A stretch of DNA of 39,071 nt from Klebsiella pneumoniae. GTDB lineage: Bacteria > Myxococcota_A > UBA796 > GCA-2862545. This document shows positions 23,460-31,999 of this stretch, in pieces. The notes under the pieces are model-generated. The model saw nothing but the letters and a program-made list of their open reading frames with translations, was not told the origin of the DNA and did no database searches. A program made the position numbers and the translations under genes. Every line of letters begins with the position of its first letter. Position 1 is the first letter of the stretch. The DNA is taken from assembly GCA_945861065.1 (NCBI GenBank), contig CAMASI010000035.1, positions 1-39,071 on the forward strand, written 5' to 3'.

Positions 23460-25840
23460 CAGGCACCTCCTCTCGGCAAGAATTCCACGCTCTCATAGTC
23501 CTCCGCCACTGGTTCCCGCAAGACCGGTGCTGGCGTCACGGCCGGAAGCTCCAAGGTAATCGTCGCCGACGGCAAGGGTACTACCGCGGCACCTGCCCGC
23601 GAAAGATCCGCGGTCGCCGGGTATTCCACCCGTTGGTGGTAGAAGCCGAGGAGCACGCCTACGAACACCTCGTGCACTGCGTGCAACTCGCGCACAGTCA
23701 GCGGGCATTCCGACAACTGACCGTCCGCCATCACGGAATTCACGATCCGCGTGATCATCAGACGCAGATTCCGCTCATCTGGGACCGCCAACGTGCGCGT
23801 CGCAGCCTCGACTTTGTCCGCCAACAAAATGACGCCGGCCTCTCGCGTATTTGGCTTGGGGCCCGGGTAGCGAAAGTCAGACTCGAGCACCATCGCTGGG
23901 TCGACCGCGTTGTTCCGCGCCCGCTCGAAAAACATCGTGAGCAACCCCGTCCCGTGATGCATGTGGATGTTGTCGATGATGACGGCAGGGAGGCGGTGTT
24001 CTCCGGCCATTCTCGCGCCGTCTACGACGTGTCGGATGATGACCCGGGCAGACGTCAGGGGATCGAGGCCGTCGTGGCGATTGACGCGGTCGAGTTGGTT
24101 CTCCGCAAAGAAATGGGGCTCCACGACCTTGCCGATGTCATGAAAATACGCTGCCACGCGCGCCCGAAGGCCGTTCGCGCCAATGGACTCGCACGCCGCT
24201 TCCGACAGCGTTCCCACGTTGACCGAGTGGTGATACGAGCCCGGAGCGCGTTGGAGCAACTGGCGAAGCAAAGGATGGTTGATGTTGGCGAGTTCCATCA
24301 GGCGGTAGTCCGTGACGAACCCCAGCAATTCGAACACTGGCAAGGCACCCAGTACCAGACTTGCCGACAACAGACCGCCGACGCCGGCAAAGGCCATCGA
24401 CCACACCGGACGCATGGTTGTCGCGAGCGAAAGCTCCCCTTCCAAGACGAACAGTTGAACGAAATGCAGGACGAGCACCATCACGCAGCCGAAGCCGGCC
24501 ACAAAGACGCCCGCGCGCAGCACAGAAAGCCGTTCTTGCGTGTGGTCCACACTGGCACTCGCGGCGAGGCCCGTCGCCAAGAAAAACAGCGTCGGCGCGG
24601 GCGCGAGATGCGCGCCAAGGCCACAGGCCACAGCCCCTACGAGCGCGAATCCAAAGCTCCACGACACGCCCAACAACAGGCGAACCAGCATGCAGGCGGC
24701 TGGCAAAGGCACCAGGTACCATACACTCTCCGGTTGCGCGTCAAACCCGACCCAGCCCGACACCCCATCGGAAGCCGCCACCACGGCCCGGCTCGACCAT
24801 GCGACGGCAACCAGCAGCCCACCGGCCGTCGACACCTCACGAAGGCTCACGCCGAAGGAGGGCAACAGAACCGACGTGAACTGGTAGATCGACATCATGA
24901 ACACGATCATGAACAACGCCGCCACGACGACGGAAATCAGGACCGTTTCCGCTCCTTGGTGGGACTGAAGTTCTCGATACCAACCCACCTGATGGGGCGT
25001 CAGCGTGTCGCCTGCCCGGAATAGAATTGCCCCCTTTTTCACCGTCTCAAGAGGCAGCCCAACGGCCGTGACAGCGGCAGCACGGGCATCGTCCGTGGCC
25101 ACGGCGTCCAGCGTCAAATTGGGCACCACGATGGACAGGGCGACGGTCGCCCCAGCGTCACCGACAGCGGGCGGCAGGTCCGGCGCGCTCTCGATCAAAC
25201 GGACGCTGATTCGTTGCCGCGCGTCAGAGATGACGAGCACAGAATCCACGTCGCGCTCCGCCCACTCTCGGCGTGCCGTGCCCTCGACGGACACAACGCG
25301 GATCGAATGACCTTCCGGCGGAAGAACGTTTCGGTCGGCAACCAGAAGGTCTGCCATTGCGTCCGAGAACAATTGAGACGCCAGCCGTTCCGCCGTTACC
25401 GGCAATCCTGCGTCGAGCAGCACTGCAACAGCGCCCGCGGGCACGTCGGTGCCCAACGCGCCCTGAAACGCCGCAACCACGGCCGGTCGCTCGGCCTCCA
25501 ACGTGGCGCCCGCCAGCCGGGCCGCCGCAAAACTAGCCTCGATGCGCGCCAGACCGGCACGGACCACACCGGGGTCATGCACATACACGGCAGGAACGGC
25601 GGCTGCGACACGCGCCACCTCACGCGCTTGCCCATCGTAGTCCGCGACACGAAACGCAAACGGCGCGCGGACCGTGCGGGGAGCCACGTCGCCCGCCTGC
25701 AGCGCAGCTCCCGGCAAGCGGTTGACGTCTACAACGACCAACGCGACAAGGGCCGCCGTCACCAACAAGACAAGGGCACGACGAAGGTCGTCGGTCGTGT
25801 ACACGGCGTCGGACAACCCCAGCCTTCGCATCCAACTCAC
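23459..25840 (-). CDS. pgpH: PgpH-like 7TM HD-domain phosphohydrolase
   Basis: A 793-aa protein with one N-terminal helix, an extracytoplasmic 7TMR-HDED-like domain (about residues 45-290), a block of seven or so membrane helices (about 300-500) and a cytosolic HD domain (YHHSVNVGTLSEAA, YFHDIGKVV, VRHVVDGARMAGEHRLP). PgpH proteins of this architecture hydrolyse cyclic-di-AMP in Firmicutes; whether this protein does so here is not known. The start is GTG at 25840, overlapping the phoH stop. No c-di-AMP synthase is visible in the window. Confidence 0.9.
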   Translation of the reverse strand: MSWMRRLGLSDAVYTTDDLRRALVLLVTAALVALVVVDVNRLPGAALQAGDVAPRTVRAPFAFRVADYDGQAREVARVAAAVPAVYVHDPGVVRAGLARIEASFAAARLAGATLEAERPAVVAAFQGALGTDVPAGAVAVLLDAGLPVTAERLASQLFSDAMADLLVADRNVLPPEGHSIRVVSVEGTARREWAERDVDSVLVISDARQRISVRLIESAPDLPPAVGDAGATVALSIVVPNLTLDAVATDDARAAAVTAVGLPLETVKKGAILFRAGDTLTPHQVGWYRELQSHQGAETVLISVVVAALFMIVFMMSIYQFTSVLLPSFGVSLREVSTAGGLLVAVAWSSRAVVAASDGVSGWVGFDAQPESVWYLVPLPAACMLVRLLLGVSWSFGFALVGAVACGLGAHLAPAPTLFFLATGLAASASVDHTQERLSVLRAGVFVAGFGCVMVLVLHFVQLFVLEGELSLATTMRPVWSMAFAGVGGLLSASLVLGALPVFELLGFVTDYRLMELANINHPLLRQLLQRAPGSYHHSVNVGTLSEAACESIGANGLRARVAAYFHDIGKVVEPHFFAENQLDRVNRHDGLDPLTSARVIIRHVVDGARMAGEHRLPAVIIDNIHMHHGTGLLTMFFERARNNAVDPAMVLESDFRYPGPKPNTREAGVILLADKVEAATRTLAVPDERNLRLMITRIVNSVMADGQLSECPLTVRELHAVHEVFVGVLLGFYHQRVEYPATADLSRAGAAVVPLPSATITLELPAVTPAPVLREPVAEDYESVEFLPRGGA

Positions 25841-26754
25841 GTGCGTCCTTCGTGTTTGGCGTAGGACTCACAAATCGATGCGACCAGGGGATGGCGGACG
25901 ACATCCGACGTCGCCATCGTGACAATTCCAACCCCGGCCAAGCCATCGAGCACGTCGACCGCGTCCACCAGACCACTGGGCACGCGCGGCGGGAGGTCGA
26001 TTTGTGTGACGTCCCCCGTCACAATCATTCGAGATCCCTGGCCGAGCCGCGTGAGAAACATCTTCATCTGTTCCCGGGTCGTATTCTGGGCCTCATCGAG
26101 GATGATTGCGGCGTGATCCAGCGTCCGGCCCCGCATAAAGGCGAGCGGCGCAATTTCGATTTGCCGCCTTTCGAGCATCTTCGCATACCGGTCCGCAGTC
26201 ACCATGTCGAAGATGGCATCATAGAGCGGCCGCAGGTAAGGATCGACCTTTTCAGCGAGGTCCCCCGGAAGAAAGCCCAGCTTTTCGCCCGCTTCTACGG
26301 CGGGCCGCGTGAGCACAATCCTCCGGACATCGCCTCGGCGCAACGAATTGAGCGCCGACGCCACCGCGAGCCAGGTCTTTCCACTGCCCGCAGGCCCAAC
26401 CGCCACAGCGATGTCATTGTTCGCCAGCGCCGCCAGCCATCGTTGCTGCCCGTCGGACCGGGCAATGATCGGCCGCCCCTCCACTGTGACACCTACCGGC
26501 TCGCGGTACCATTCGGCGAGCCGAGCTTCTGGGTTCACCTGCAGCGCCCGGATCGCCAGCCGTACGTCGGTGGCGGTCAAGGCGTGCCCCGCCCCAACAA
26601 CGTCGTACAACCCGCCCAGGACGATTCCAGCGGCACGCACCCTATCCTCAGGTCCAGACAGCCGGATCGACGAACCTCGATGCTCCACCACCACGCCAAG
26701 CGCCCGGGAGACCAACTTGAGGTGAGCGTCCAACTCGCCCGCCAACTCGCGCAA
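25837..26754 (-). CDS. phoH: PhoH-family ATPase
   Basis: A PhoH-like P-loop ATPase (YbeZ type), which works with YbeY on RNA in many bacteria. Walker A is GPAGSGKTWLAVA (about residue 118) and Walker B is AIILDEAQNTT. The N-terminal segment has the family's RNA-binding-like region (ALGVVVEHRGSSIRLSG). The first usual start in frame is a TTG at 26754, but the family pattern continues upstream as VTLAFDDNDRL. The true start may be a CTG at 26778, with agg five bases before it, since the frame closes at a TGA before any ATG or GTG. No HTTM overlap: 98 bases separate it from the gene upstream. Confidence 0.93.
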   Translation of the reverse strand: MRELAGELDAHLKLVSRALGVVVEHRGSSIRLSGPEDRVRAAGIVLGGLYDVVGAGHALTATDVRLAIRALQVNPEARLAEWYREPVGVTVEGRPIIARSDGQQRWLAALANNDIAVAVGPAGSGKTWLAVASALNSLRRGDVRRIVLTRPAVEAGEKLGFLPGDLAEKVDPYLRPLYDAIFDMVTADRYAKMLERRQIEIAPLAFMRGRTLDHAAIILDEAQNTTREQMKMFLTRLGQGSRMIVTGDVTQIDLPPRVPSGLVDAVDVLDGLAGVGIVTMATSDVVRHPLVASICESYAKHEGRT

Positions 26755-26852
26755 CCGGTCGTTGTCGTCAAAGGCCAGCGTGACCTGAGACCCCGCGCTG
26801 TCATCGATGCCGCACCTCGAACCCGAATGCGTGTAACTTCACAGATTGCGCT

Positions 26853-27794
26853 TCAGCGCTGGCCAAACACCCTCGCCCGAAGCGCGACCCAGTCGGCCGG
26901 GTGCAAGAGCGCTGGGTAGAACGCGAGGCTCGCAAACCCAAACGCGCCCACCTCAAGCAAACACTCCGTACCCATATGAAACCCGAGCCCAATGCCCAAA
27001 TAGAGGAAACGAATGTCGGTCCATCGACCACCCCCATTTGTCAACGAGGCCAACCAAGCGATGCCCCACAGCGGCGCGGTGAATTCCCAAATCCACAGGG
27101 TCGTCGTGGCGACTTGGGTGAGCGGATACACGGAGGCCACCCAACTCGCGTCGAATCGCTGCCAAGTTGGCTGCTGGAGTATGTCGTACAGCGCGGACGC
27201 ATCTCCCCCGGGCACCCAATGGGCGCTCACTTTGGCGAGCCCCGTGGCGCCGTACACCAGAAGGATTTGGAAGGCGACAAGGAAACGGCCCCACACCGGC
27301 GCGGTGCTCAGCGGCGGCATCCACTGGCCCGTACGACGCCATGCGTCCATCGACGCGGTCTGGGTGCCGGAACTCAACACCAGCAGCCACAAGCCATTGG
27401 CGATGAGCTCATCGTAGGCGCCGCCCGCTCGTCCATTCAGATCCGCCAACGCCAGCCAACTCTGAAGCGCTACAAATGCGCTCACTCGGCCCCCAAACCC
27501 GAGGGTCACCAACAAAGCGCTCACAACGCAAAGCACGACCATGGCGCCCACGGTCCACTGCGACGCTCCGAGCATTTTCATCACCGGAGATCCGGGCTGC
27601 GAAATCCACCCTCCGTGTGCAGCGTCCAGCCACACAGGCCACCGTGCGGGCACCGCCGCAACGCTCAGCACGGTTCCAATAAGCACCACCCCCATCGCGA
27701 TTCGAAAGGCCGCCAACGCGCCCGCGGGTTCGCGCCGATCCATAAACGACGACCAACCACGCCACATTTTTCGCAACTGATTTCCGAATCTCAT
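26853..27794 (-). CDS. HTTM-domain membrane protein
   Basis: A 313-aa integral membrane protein with about six hydrophobic segments. An N-terminal cytoplasmic stretch ends ALAAFRIAMGVVLIGTVLS. The helices and Trp-rich loops are arranged as in HTTM (vitamin-K-dependent gamma-carboxylase-like) proteins, including DLNGRAGGAYDELIANGLW and LLVYGATGLAKVSAHWVPGG. Bacterial members have no established reaction. The ATG at 27794 overlaps the stop of the preceding gene (ATGA); an upstream extension to 27989 lies inside that gene and was rejected. The partner gene upstream is typical of such loci. Confidence 0.83.
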   Translation of the reverse strand: MRFGNQLRKMWRGWSSFMDRREPAGALAAFRIAMGVVLIGTVLSVAAVPARWPVWLDAAHGGWISQPGSPVMKMLGASQWTVGAMVVLCVVSALLVTLGFGGRVSAFVALQSWLALADLNGRAGGAYDELIANGLWLLVLSSGTQTASMDAWRRTGQWMPPLSTAPVWGRFLVAFQILLVYGATGLAKVSAHWVPGGDASALYDILQQPTWQRFDASWVASVYPLTQVATTTLWIWEFTAPLWGIAWLASLTNGGGRWTDIRFLYLGIGLGFHMGTECLLEVGAFGFASLAFYPALLHPADWVALRARVFGQR

Positions 27795-28438
27795 TGGCCC
27801 AGCTGCACGACCACGTCTACGGGCGCACCCACCACCGCGATCGGGTCGCCGCGCAAGACCTCCGCCGGCCTCCGCGTACGCTCGCGCACCAGCCGAAGCC
27901 GAAACGCGTCTGCCTCCGGGAACTCCGCGACCGCACGGTTGGCGAGAAACTCTGTAAAACGCTGACGGAGTACAGGATAACTTTCCCACCCAACCGCGAA
28001 TAGAACGGACCGGAATCGTTCGTGTCGAAGCGCTTCTTTATACCAATTCTCCGGGCCGCCCTCACGATACAGCGTTCGCCACGCGTTTCCCTCATGGATT
28101 TCCAAGGAGACACGCGTCGGAAATCGATGCGGCGCGACGAACATGCGCCAACCCTGCCAGGTGCCGCACCATCGGAAATAAGGGCCAGCGGGCACCAACA
28201 ATGCGCTGCGAAACTGGTTGAGCCTCTGGCCTCCCTGAGCCGCCATCGCCAACAGTTCATCGGGGGTGTTGTCAATGCCGATCGTGCGGAGCCGTGTTGA
28301 CCACACTACAGCTTCTGACAGCACTGTGGGGTCCCGCATCGCCGCCGAATCCAAACTCAAACCGGGCGTGGGAACTGCCATGAGCGTGACCAACACCACG
28401 TGAAGTGCGATGGCGACATTCCGGGCAACCACCCTCAC
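27791..28438 (-). CDS. Membrane-anchored companion of the HTTM protein
   Basis: A 215-aa protein with one N-terminal hydrophobic segment (VAIALHVVLVTLMAVPTPG), then a soluble Trp/Arg-rich domain (FRWCGTWQGWRMFVAPHRFP, YREGGPENWYKEALRHERF). The start codon is GTG at 28438, overlapping the upstream stop (GTGA). Genes of this kind often sit beside HTTM genes, and their role is unknown. It probably faces the periplasm, where it could interact with the HTTM protein. Confidence 0.7.
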   Translation of the reverse strand: MRVVARNVAIALHVVLVTLMAVPTPGLSLDSAAMRDPTVLSEAVVWSTRLRTIGIDNTPDELLAMAAQGGQRLNQFRSALLVPAGPYFRWCGTWQGWRMFVAPHRFPTRVSLEIHEGNAWRTLYREGGPENWYKEALRHERFRSVLFAVGWESYPVLRQRFTEFLANRAVAEFPEADAFRLRLVRERTRRPAEVLRGDPIAVVGAPVDVVVQLGQ

Positions 28439-29403
28439 TGCGGGACCAGGGTCAAACCGGGAAGTTCTTCCGCCGGCGCATCCACAATATCGATTTGCAA
28501 ACAGTATGGCAGGCCGTCCGAACAGACCTCACAGGGGACCCCGAGATCCTCCGTGAAAGCGCAGGCCGCACCTGGGTCGTCCGACCCGAAAACGACACCC
28601 AAACTACGCGTGTCGCCCAAGCCCTTCACCCGCAACCCGCCGATACTGGCGCCGTCGGCCGCAAAGGTGCCCGACACCTCGAAATCGTCGATTGGGATCA
28701 CCGACCCCTCGAACGCCAGATCTGCGTGGGGCGACAGTGCCTGAAAATAAGGCGCATCGTCAAACGCGGCCGGAGCGAAATCCCAGGTATCCGCACCCGG
28801 ATCTTGCACAAGGCCGACCAACGGATCGACGATTCCCGGCCCCGCCAAGAGGTCCACAAACGATGAATTCGCGTCCTCCACGCCAAGAAGGACCGGCGTC
28901 GTCACATACAACGACAACAAGGCGCCGAACGATGCGGGCTGCACCCAAGTCCCGTCCGCAAGGTTGACCACCCAGGTCCGTCCGACCAGCGTTTCGACGC
29001 CTCCCTCGATCGGTAGCCCAAAGTCGGCCGTACGGAATGTTACATCGGTCGGCCCTACACAATCAACGACGGTGAGCGTGTGGTCGGCATTCGCAAGCCA
29101 CGGGGCCTCGGGCACCACGTCAAAATGCAGGGCACCTCCCGGATCCCATTGCAACGTGATCGGTACCGAAATCAAACGCTCATCGACGACCCATGCGTCG
29201 TAAACACCCGTCGCTGCAGTGGTCGTGTACACACGCGGCGCGGCAAGCCAGGACCAATCCACACTCTCGGTCGCCGGGTTCGTCGTGAGAATGCGATCCG
29301 GACAATCCGCAGTCGCCCCAGTTCCGGGCGTAAACCAGCCGGTATCCGTCAACGCTTTCGCCTGTGGGTCGTCCCCAGCACACGCGAGCAATCCGATGAT
29401 CAT
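28435..29403 (-). CDS. Predicted lipoprotein, short signal, unknown function
   Basis: The ATG at 29403 overlaps the stop of the gene upstream (ATGA). The protein starts MIIGLLACAGDD: a lipobox LLAC with only seven residues before Cys and no basic residue. The 322-aa body is beta-rich and Asp/Thr-rich, with Cys pairs near the C-terminus (CAFTEDLGVPCEVC, LPYCLQ). No domain is recognised. It would be surface or periplasm exposed. Confidence 0.72.
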   Translation of the reverse strand: MIIGLLACAGDDPQAKALTDTGWFTPGTGATADCPDRILTTNPATESVDWSWLAAPRVYTTTAATGVYDAWVVDERLISVPITLQWDPGGALHFDVVPEAPWLANADHTLTVVDCVGPTDVTFRTADFGLPIEGGVETLVGRTWVVNLADGTWVQPASFGALLSLYVTTPVLLGVEDANSSFVDLLAGPGIVDPLVGLVQDPGADTWDFAPAAFDDAPYFQALSPHADLAFEGSVIPIDDFEVSGTFAADGASIGGLRVKGLGDTRSLGVVFGSDDPGAACAFTEDLGVPCEVCSDGLPYCLQIDIVDAPAEELPGLTLVPQ

Positions 29404-30293
29404 GGCACCTCCACGGTGAGCTGATACCAATAAGCCGACCCGCCTTGGCCGAATTGTTCCGTCACCGAGAGATACACGGTGTCCCCGCCTGACAACGAAG
29501 CGACCAGAATCGGGTCTCGATCTGCAGCGGAGACGCCGATCGAGGATTCCTCAAGCACGCTCAGCCCGCTGTCGTAGAGCGTCATCGCGGCGTCGGCCGG
29601 AGAGCCCAAAGCGTAGCCGACCACCGTAAATTCGGCACGAACCGGCTCGCCGGGCAATCCCGGCACCACAAATCGAAACGTATCAATATCAAATGTGTCG
29701 AGCACGCCGAAGACGATGGTTCCATCGATGACGAGTGAGGCGGTAGCGGGGAGATCGTTCGGCTCGATTTCCTCGTCCGTCCATTCCACCGGACTTTTCG
29801 CAATGTCAGGTCGGACGGTATAAAAATACCGGTCCCCGCCCTGAAGGTTTTCGTCTACCAAGCGCAGGGTCCACGCTCCGGCAACCGCGGGAAACACGAG
29901 GGTAGGGTCATTGGTTGCGCCGTCATCCCGTTGCAACACCGCGCCACCAACGCCTTCCACCAACAGGCGTACGTCCGCTAGCGACCCTAACAATTGGGCA
30001 TTCACCTTAATCGACAACCAGTCATCCTGCGGAAGCGTCAGCCGCCATTCGTCCAGGTCGGCGGCCGGGTCCAACCACCCACAACCCTCGTGGCCCAAAC
30101 CCAGCGCCAGCCCAAGGCCAGCGGCGTCGTTGGGCTCCACCTCAGGGTAGTCGCACGGAGGCTCCGGACCCGTGTCAACGCTGTCCGTTTCTGGCGGCTC
30201 CTCCGTGTCCGCGTCCGGCGGAGGATTGGGCAACTCGGGCTCGCAGGAGCAACCGAGCACATGAATAAGCCACATTGCCATCACTTCTGACAT
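29400..30293 (-). CDS. Lipoprotein with two PPC-like beta domains
   Basis: The first gene of the minus array. A lipobox-like VLGCSC follows MAMWLIH; the start is ATG 30293, or possibly an internal ATG at 30281 or 30275. An Asp/Glu/Pro/Thr-rich linker leads to two modules opening with EPND (VEPNDAAGLGLAL and IEPNDLPATASLV), the hallmark of bacterial pre-peptidase C-terminal (PPC) beta domains found in secreted proteins. No catalytic domain is present. It may bind or present surface partners. Confidence 0.75.
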   Translation of the reverse strand: MSEVMAMWLIHVLGCSCEPELPNPPPDADTEEPPETDSVDTGPEPPCDYPEVEPNDAAGLGLALGLGHEGCGWLDPAADLDEWRLTLPQDDWLSIKVNAQLLGSLADVRLLVEGVGGAVLQRDDGATNDPTLVFPAVAGAWTLRLVDENLQGGDRYFYTVRPDIAKSPVEWTDEEIEPNDLPATASLVIDGTIVFGVLDTFDIDTFRFVVPGLPGEPVRAEFTVVGYALGSPADAAMTLYDSGLSVLEESSIGVSAADRDPILVASLSGGDTVYLSVTEQFGQGGSAYWYQLTVEVP

Positions 30294-30319
30294 AGCCGAG
30301 CACCATGCCCCTCGGCTAT
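30292..30319. promoter_or_regulatory. 9-bp inverted repeat between divergent lipoprotein genes
   Basis: atagccgag (30292-30300) and ctcggctat (30311-30319) are perfectly complementary around a 10-bp spacer. They span the start of the minus-strand 13-gene array and lie just before the GTG start at 30338 of the plus-strand lipoprotein gene. Either an operator controlling both units or a hairpin in a leader is possible. Confidence 0.45.
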
Positions 30320-30337
30320 TCGCGGGACGGAGACGAC

Positions 30338-31771
30338 GTGATCACTTCCTGGATCCTTCTCGGGTGCGGCCCCTCGGACGTCGGCGTACGCAGCCTCGTT
30401 GCGGTTGTGGGCATCGTGCCCGACGCCGTGGAATTCGGTGACGTGGTCGTGCCCACCGAGGCCGCGCGCGAACTCGGACTCACCAACGGCGGCAAGGCGG
30501 TCCTGGAAGTCGACGCAACGCTCGTGGACGACCAGGGGGTCTTCCTGCTTGCCGAGACCCATTGGGAAGTCGAACCAGACGGAAGCGTCGTTGTCCCAGT
30601 CGGTTTCGCGCCACCCACCTACCTCGACTACGCGGGCGAGTTGCACTTGCTCACCAACGACCCCGAAAGCCCGGAACTCATCGTCCCCCTGACGGGAACG
30701 GGCGTCTACGCACCGCTTCCCGACATCGACGTCGACCCAACCGTAGACTTCGGCGACGTCGCAGCGCCGGGCACCGAAACCCTTTGGTTCCAACTGCGCA
30801 ACGTCGGCACCGCCGATCTGCACGTGGATGAGGTCGTGCAAACCGGTTCCGGGAACTTCGTGATTCCTTTTTCCCCGAGCAACTCGGTGGTCGGACCCGG
30901 CGAAGAACAGACCGTCCTCGTGACGTACACGCCCGTCGGCCCGGAAGGCGACAACGGCACGCTGACGATCCCGTCCGACGACCCTGACGAGCCCGAGGTC
31001 ACCGTCTTGCTGATCGGCAATGGCGGAAGCGACCTCGAGTATCCAGTCGCCCTGATCGATTGTCCGTCGACCCTTGCGCCACCCCAAGGTGTCACCCTGT
31101 TGGGAACGGAGTCGTACGACCCCAGCGGCGGCCAAATCACCGCCTACGCCTGGACACTTGTGAAAGTCCCGAGCGACTCAGGCGCCTACCTGACAACGCA
31201 GGGACTCTCGGTCACGGAATTGTGGGCGGACCTCGCCGGGGACTACCAAGTCGACCTCGTGGTCCAGAACGAACTCGGCCTCCTGTCCCCGCCCGCGCAT
31301 TGCACGCTCCACGGCATTCCCGCCGACGACTTGCACGTCGAACTCACCTGGGACACGGTGACGACCGACCTCGACCTCCACCTTGCCCAGCAAGGCGCCA
31401 CGCTGTTCGACGAGCCCGACGACTGCTATTTCTGCAACAAGACGCCCGCCTGGGGCGCGGCCGGCGAAACAGACGACCCTCGACTCGATTTGGACGCCTT
31501 GGGCAACGGCGGACCCGAGAACATCAACATCGAATCGCCTTCCAGCGGCACCTACGTCGTCCGCGTCCACTACTTCGCCGATACCTCCTTCGACCCACCC
31601 GCGACAGCCCACGTGCGCGTGTGGCTCAACGGCGTGTTGTCGTGGGATGGGATTTCCGCACTCACCCGCGACGACGTGTGGGAAGTCGGCCAGGTCAACT
31701 GGCCGGAAGGCACCTTTGGTGTGTACCCAGACCAAATCGTCTCCACGGAGAAAAATGCCGACTGTGACTGA
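30338..31771 (+). CDS. ASH-domain (choice-of-anchor D-like) lipoprotein with a C-terminal beta module
   Basis: I prefer the GTG at 30338 (cggag upstream; MITSWILLGCGP with lipobox LLGC) over an ATG at 30305 that lies inside the inverted repeat. The 477-aa protein has two ASH/SPD-2-like beta-sandwich repeats (VEFGDVVVPTEAARELGLTN and VDFGDVAAPGTETLWFQLRN), then a PKD-like region (YDPSGGQITAYAWTL). A C-terminal module opens VELTWDTVTTDLDLHL, with DCYFCNKTPAWG and GPENINIESPSSGTYVVRVHY. Such proteins are frequent on myxobacterial cell surfaces. It has no enzymatic signature. Confidence 0.8.
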   Translation: MITSWILLGCGPSDVGVRSLVAVVGIVPDAVEFGDVVVPTEAARELGLTNGGKAVLEVDATLVDDQGVFLLAETHWEVEPDGSVVVPVGFAPPTYLDYAGELHLLTNDPESPELIVPLTGTGVYAPLPDIDVDPTVDFGDVAAPGTETLWFQLRNVGTADLHVDEVVQTGSGNFVIPFSPSNSVVGPGEEQTVLVTYTPVGPEGDNGTLTIPSDDPDEPEVTVLLIGNGGSDLEYPVALIDCPSTLAPPQGVTLLGTESYDPSGGQITAYAWTLVKVPSDSGAYLTTQGLSVTELWADLAGDYQVDLVVQNELGLLSPPAHCTLHGIPADDLHVELTWDTVTTDLDLHLAQQGATLFDEPDDCYFCNKTPAWGAAGETDDPRLDLDALGNGGPENINIESPSSGTYVVRVHYFADTSFDPPATAHVRVWLNGVLSWDGISALTRDDVWEVGQVNWPEGTFGVYPDQIVSTEKNADCD

Positions 31772-31952
31772 TCCGCACGACGCACTCGCCGATCTCCAGA
31801 TTCGCATGTCCTTCCAGGACGCCACGATCGCGGATCTGGACGAAACGATTCGTCAATTGCGAGACGAAGTCGACCGATTGCGCGAGGAGATCGCGTCGTT
31901 TCGGGCCGAACTGCGCCCCGCCGTAGAAGACGGACCGCCGCCGCACTGGTGA
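31755..31952 (+). CDS. slyX: SlyX-like coiled-coil protein
   Basis: The 65-aa protein, with ATG at 31755 preceded by ggag, overlaps the end of the previous gene by 17 nt. It is almost wholly a heptad coiled coil (DLQIRMSFQDATIADLDETI, RQLRDEVDRLREEIASFRAEL) and ends PPPHW. This is the layout of SlyX, which ends in PPHY. The function of SlyX is not established. It shares the transcript of its neighbours. Confidence 0.8.
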   Translation: MPTVTDPHDALADLQIRMSFQDATIADLDETIRQLRDEVDRLREEIASFRAELRPAVEDGPPPHW

Positions 31953-31999
31953 CGGCGCAGAAGTACCGTTAGCGACCGGTTTCGACTCGCTGGACGTCC

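Noticed and set aside
23363..25024. 553-aa plus-strand frame over the PgpH-like gene
   Set aside because: Antisense to a gene with a clear HD domain and membrane helices; composition is Arg/His/Gln-rich with no motif.
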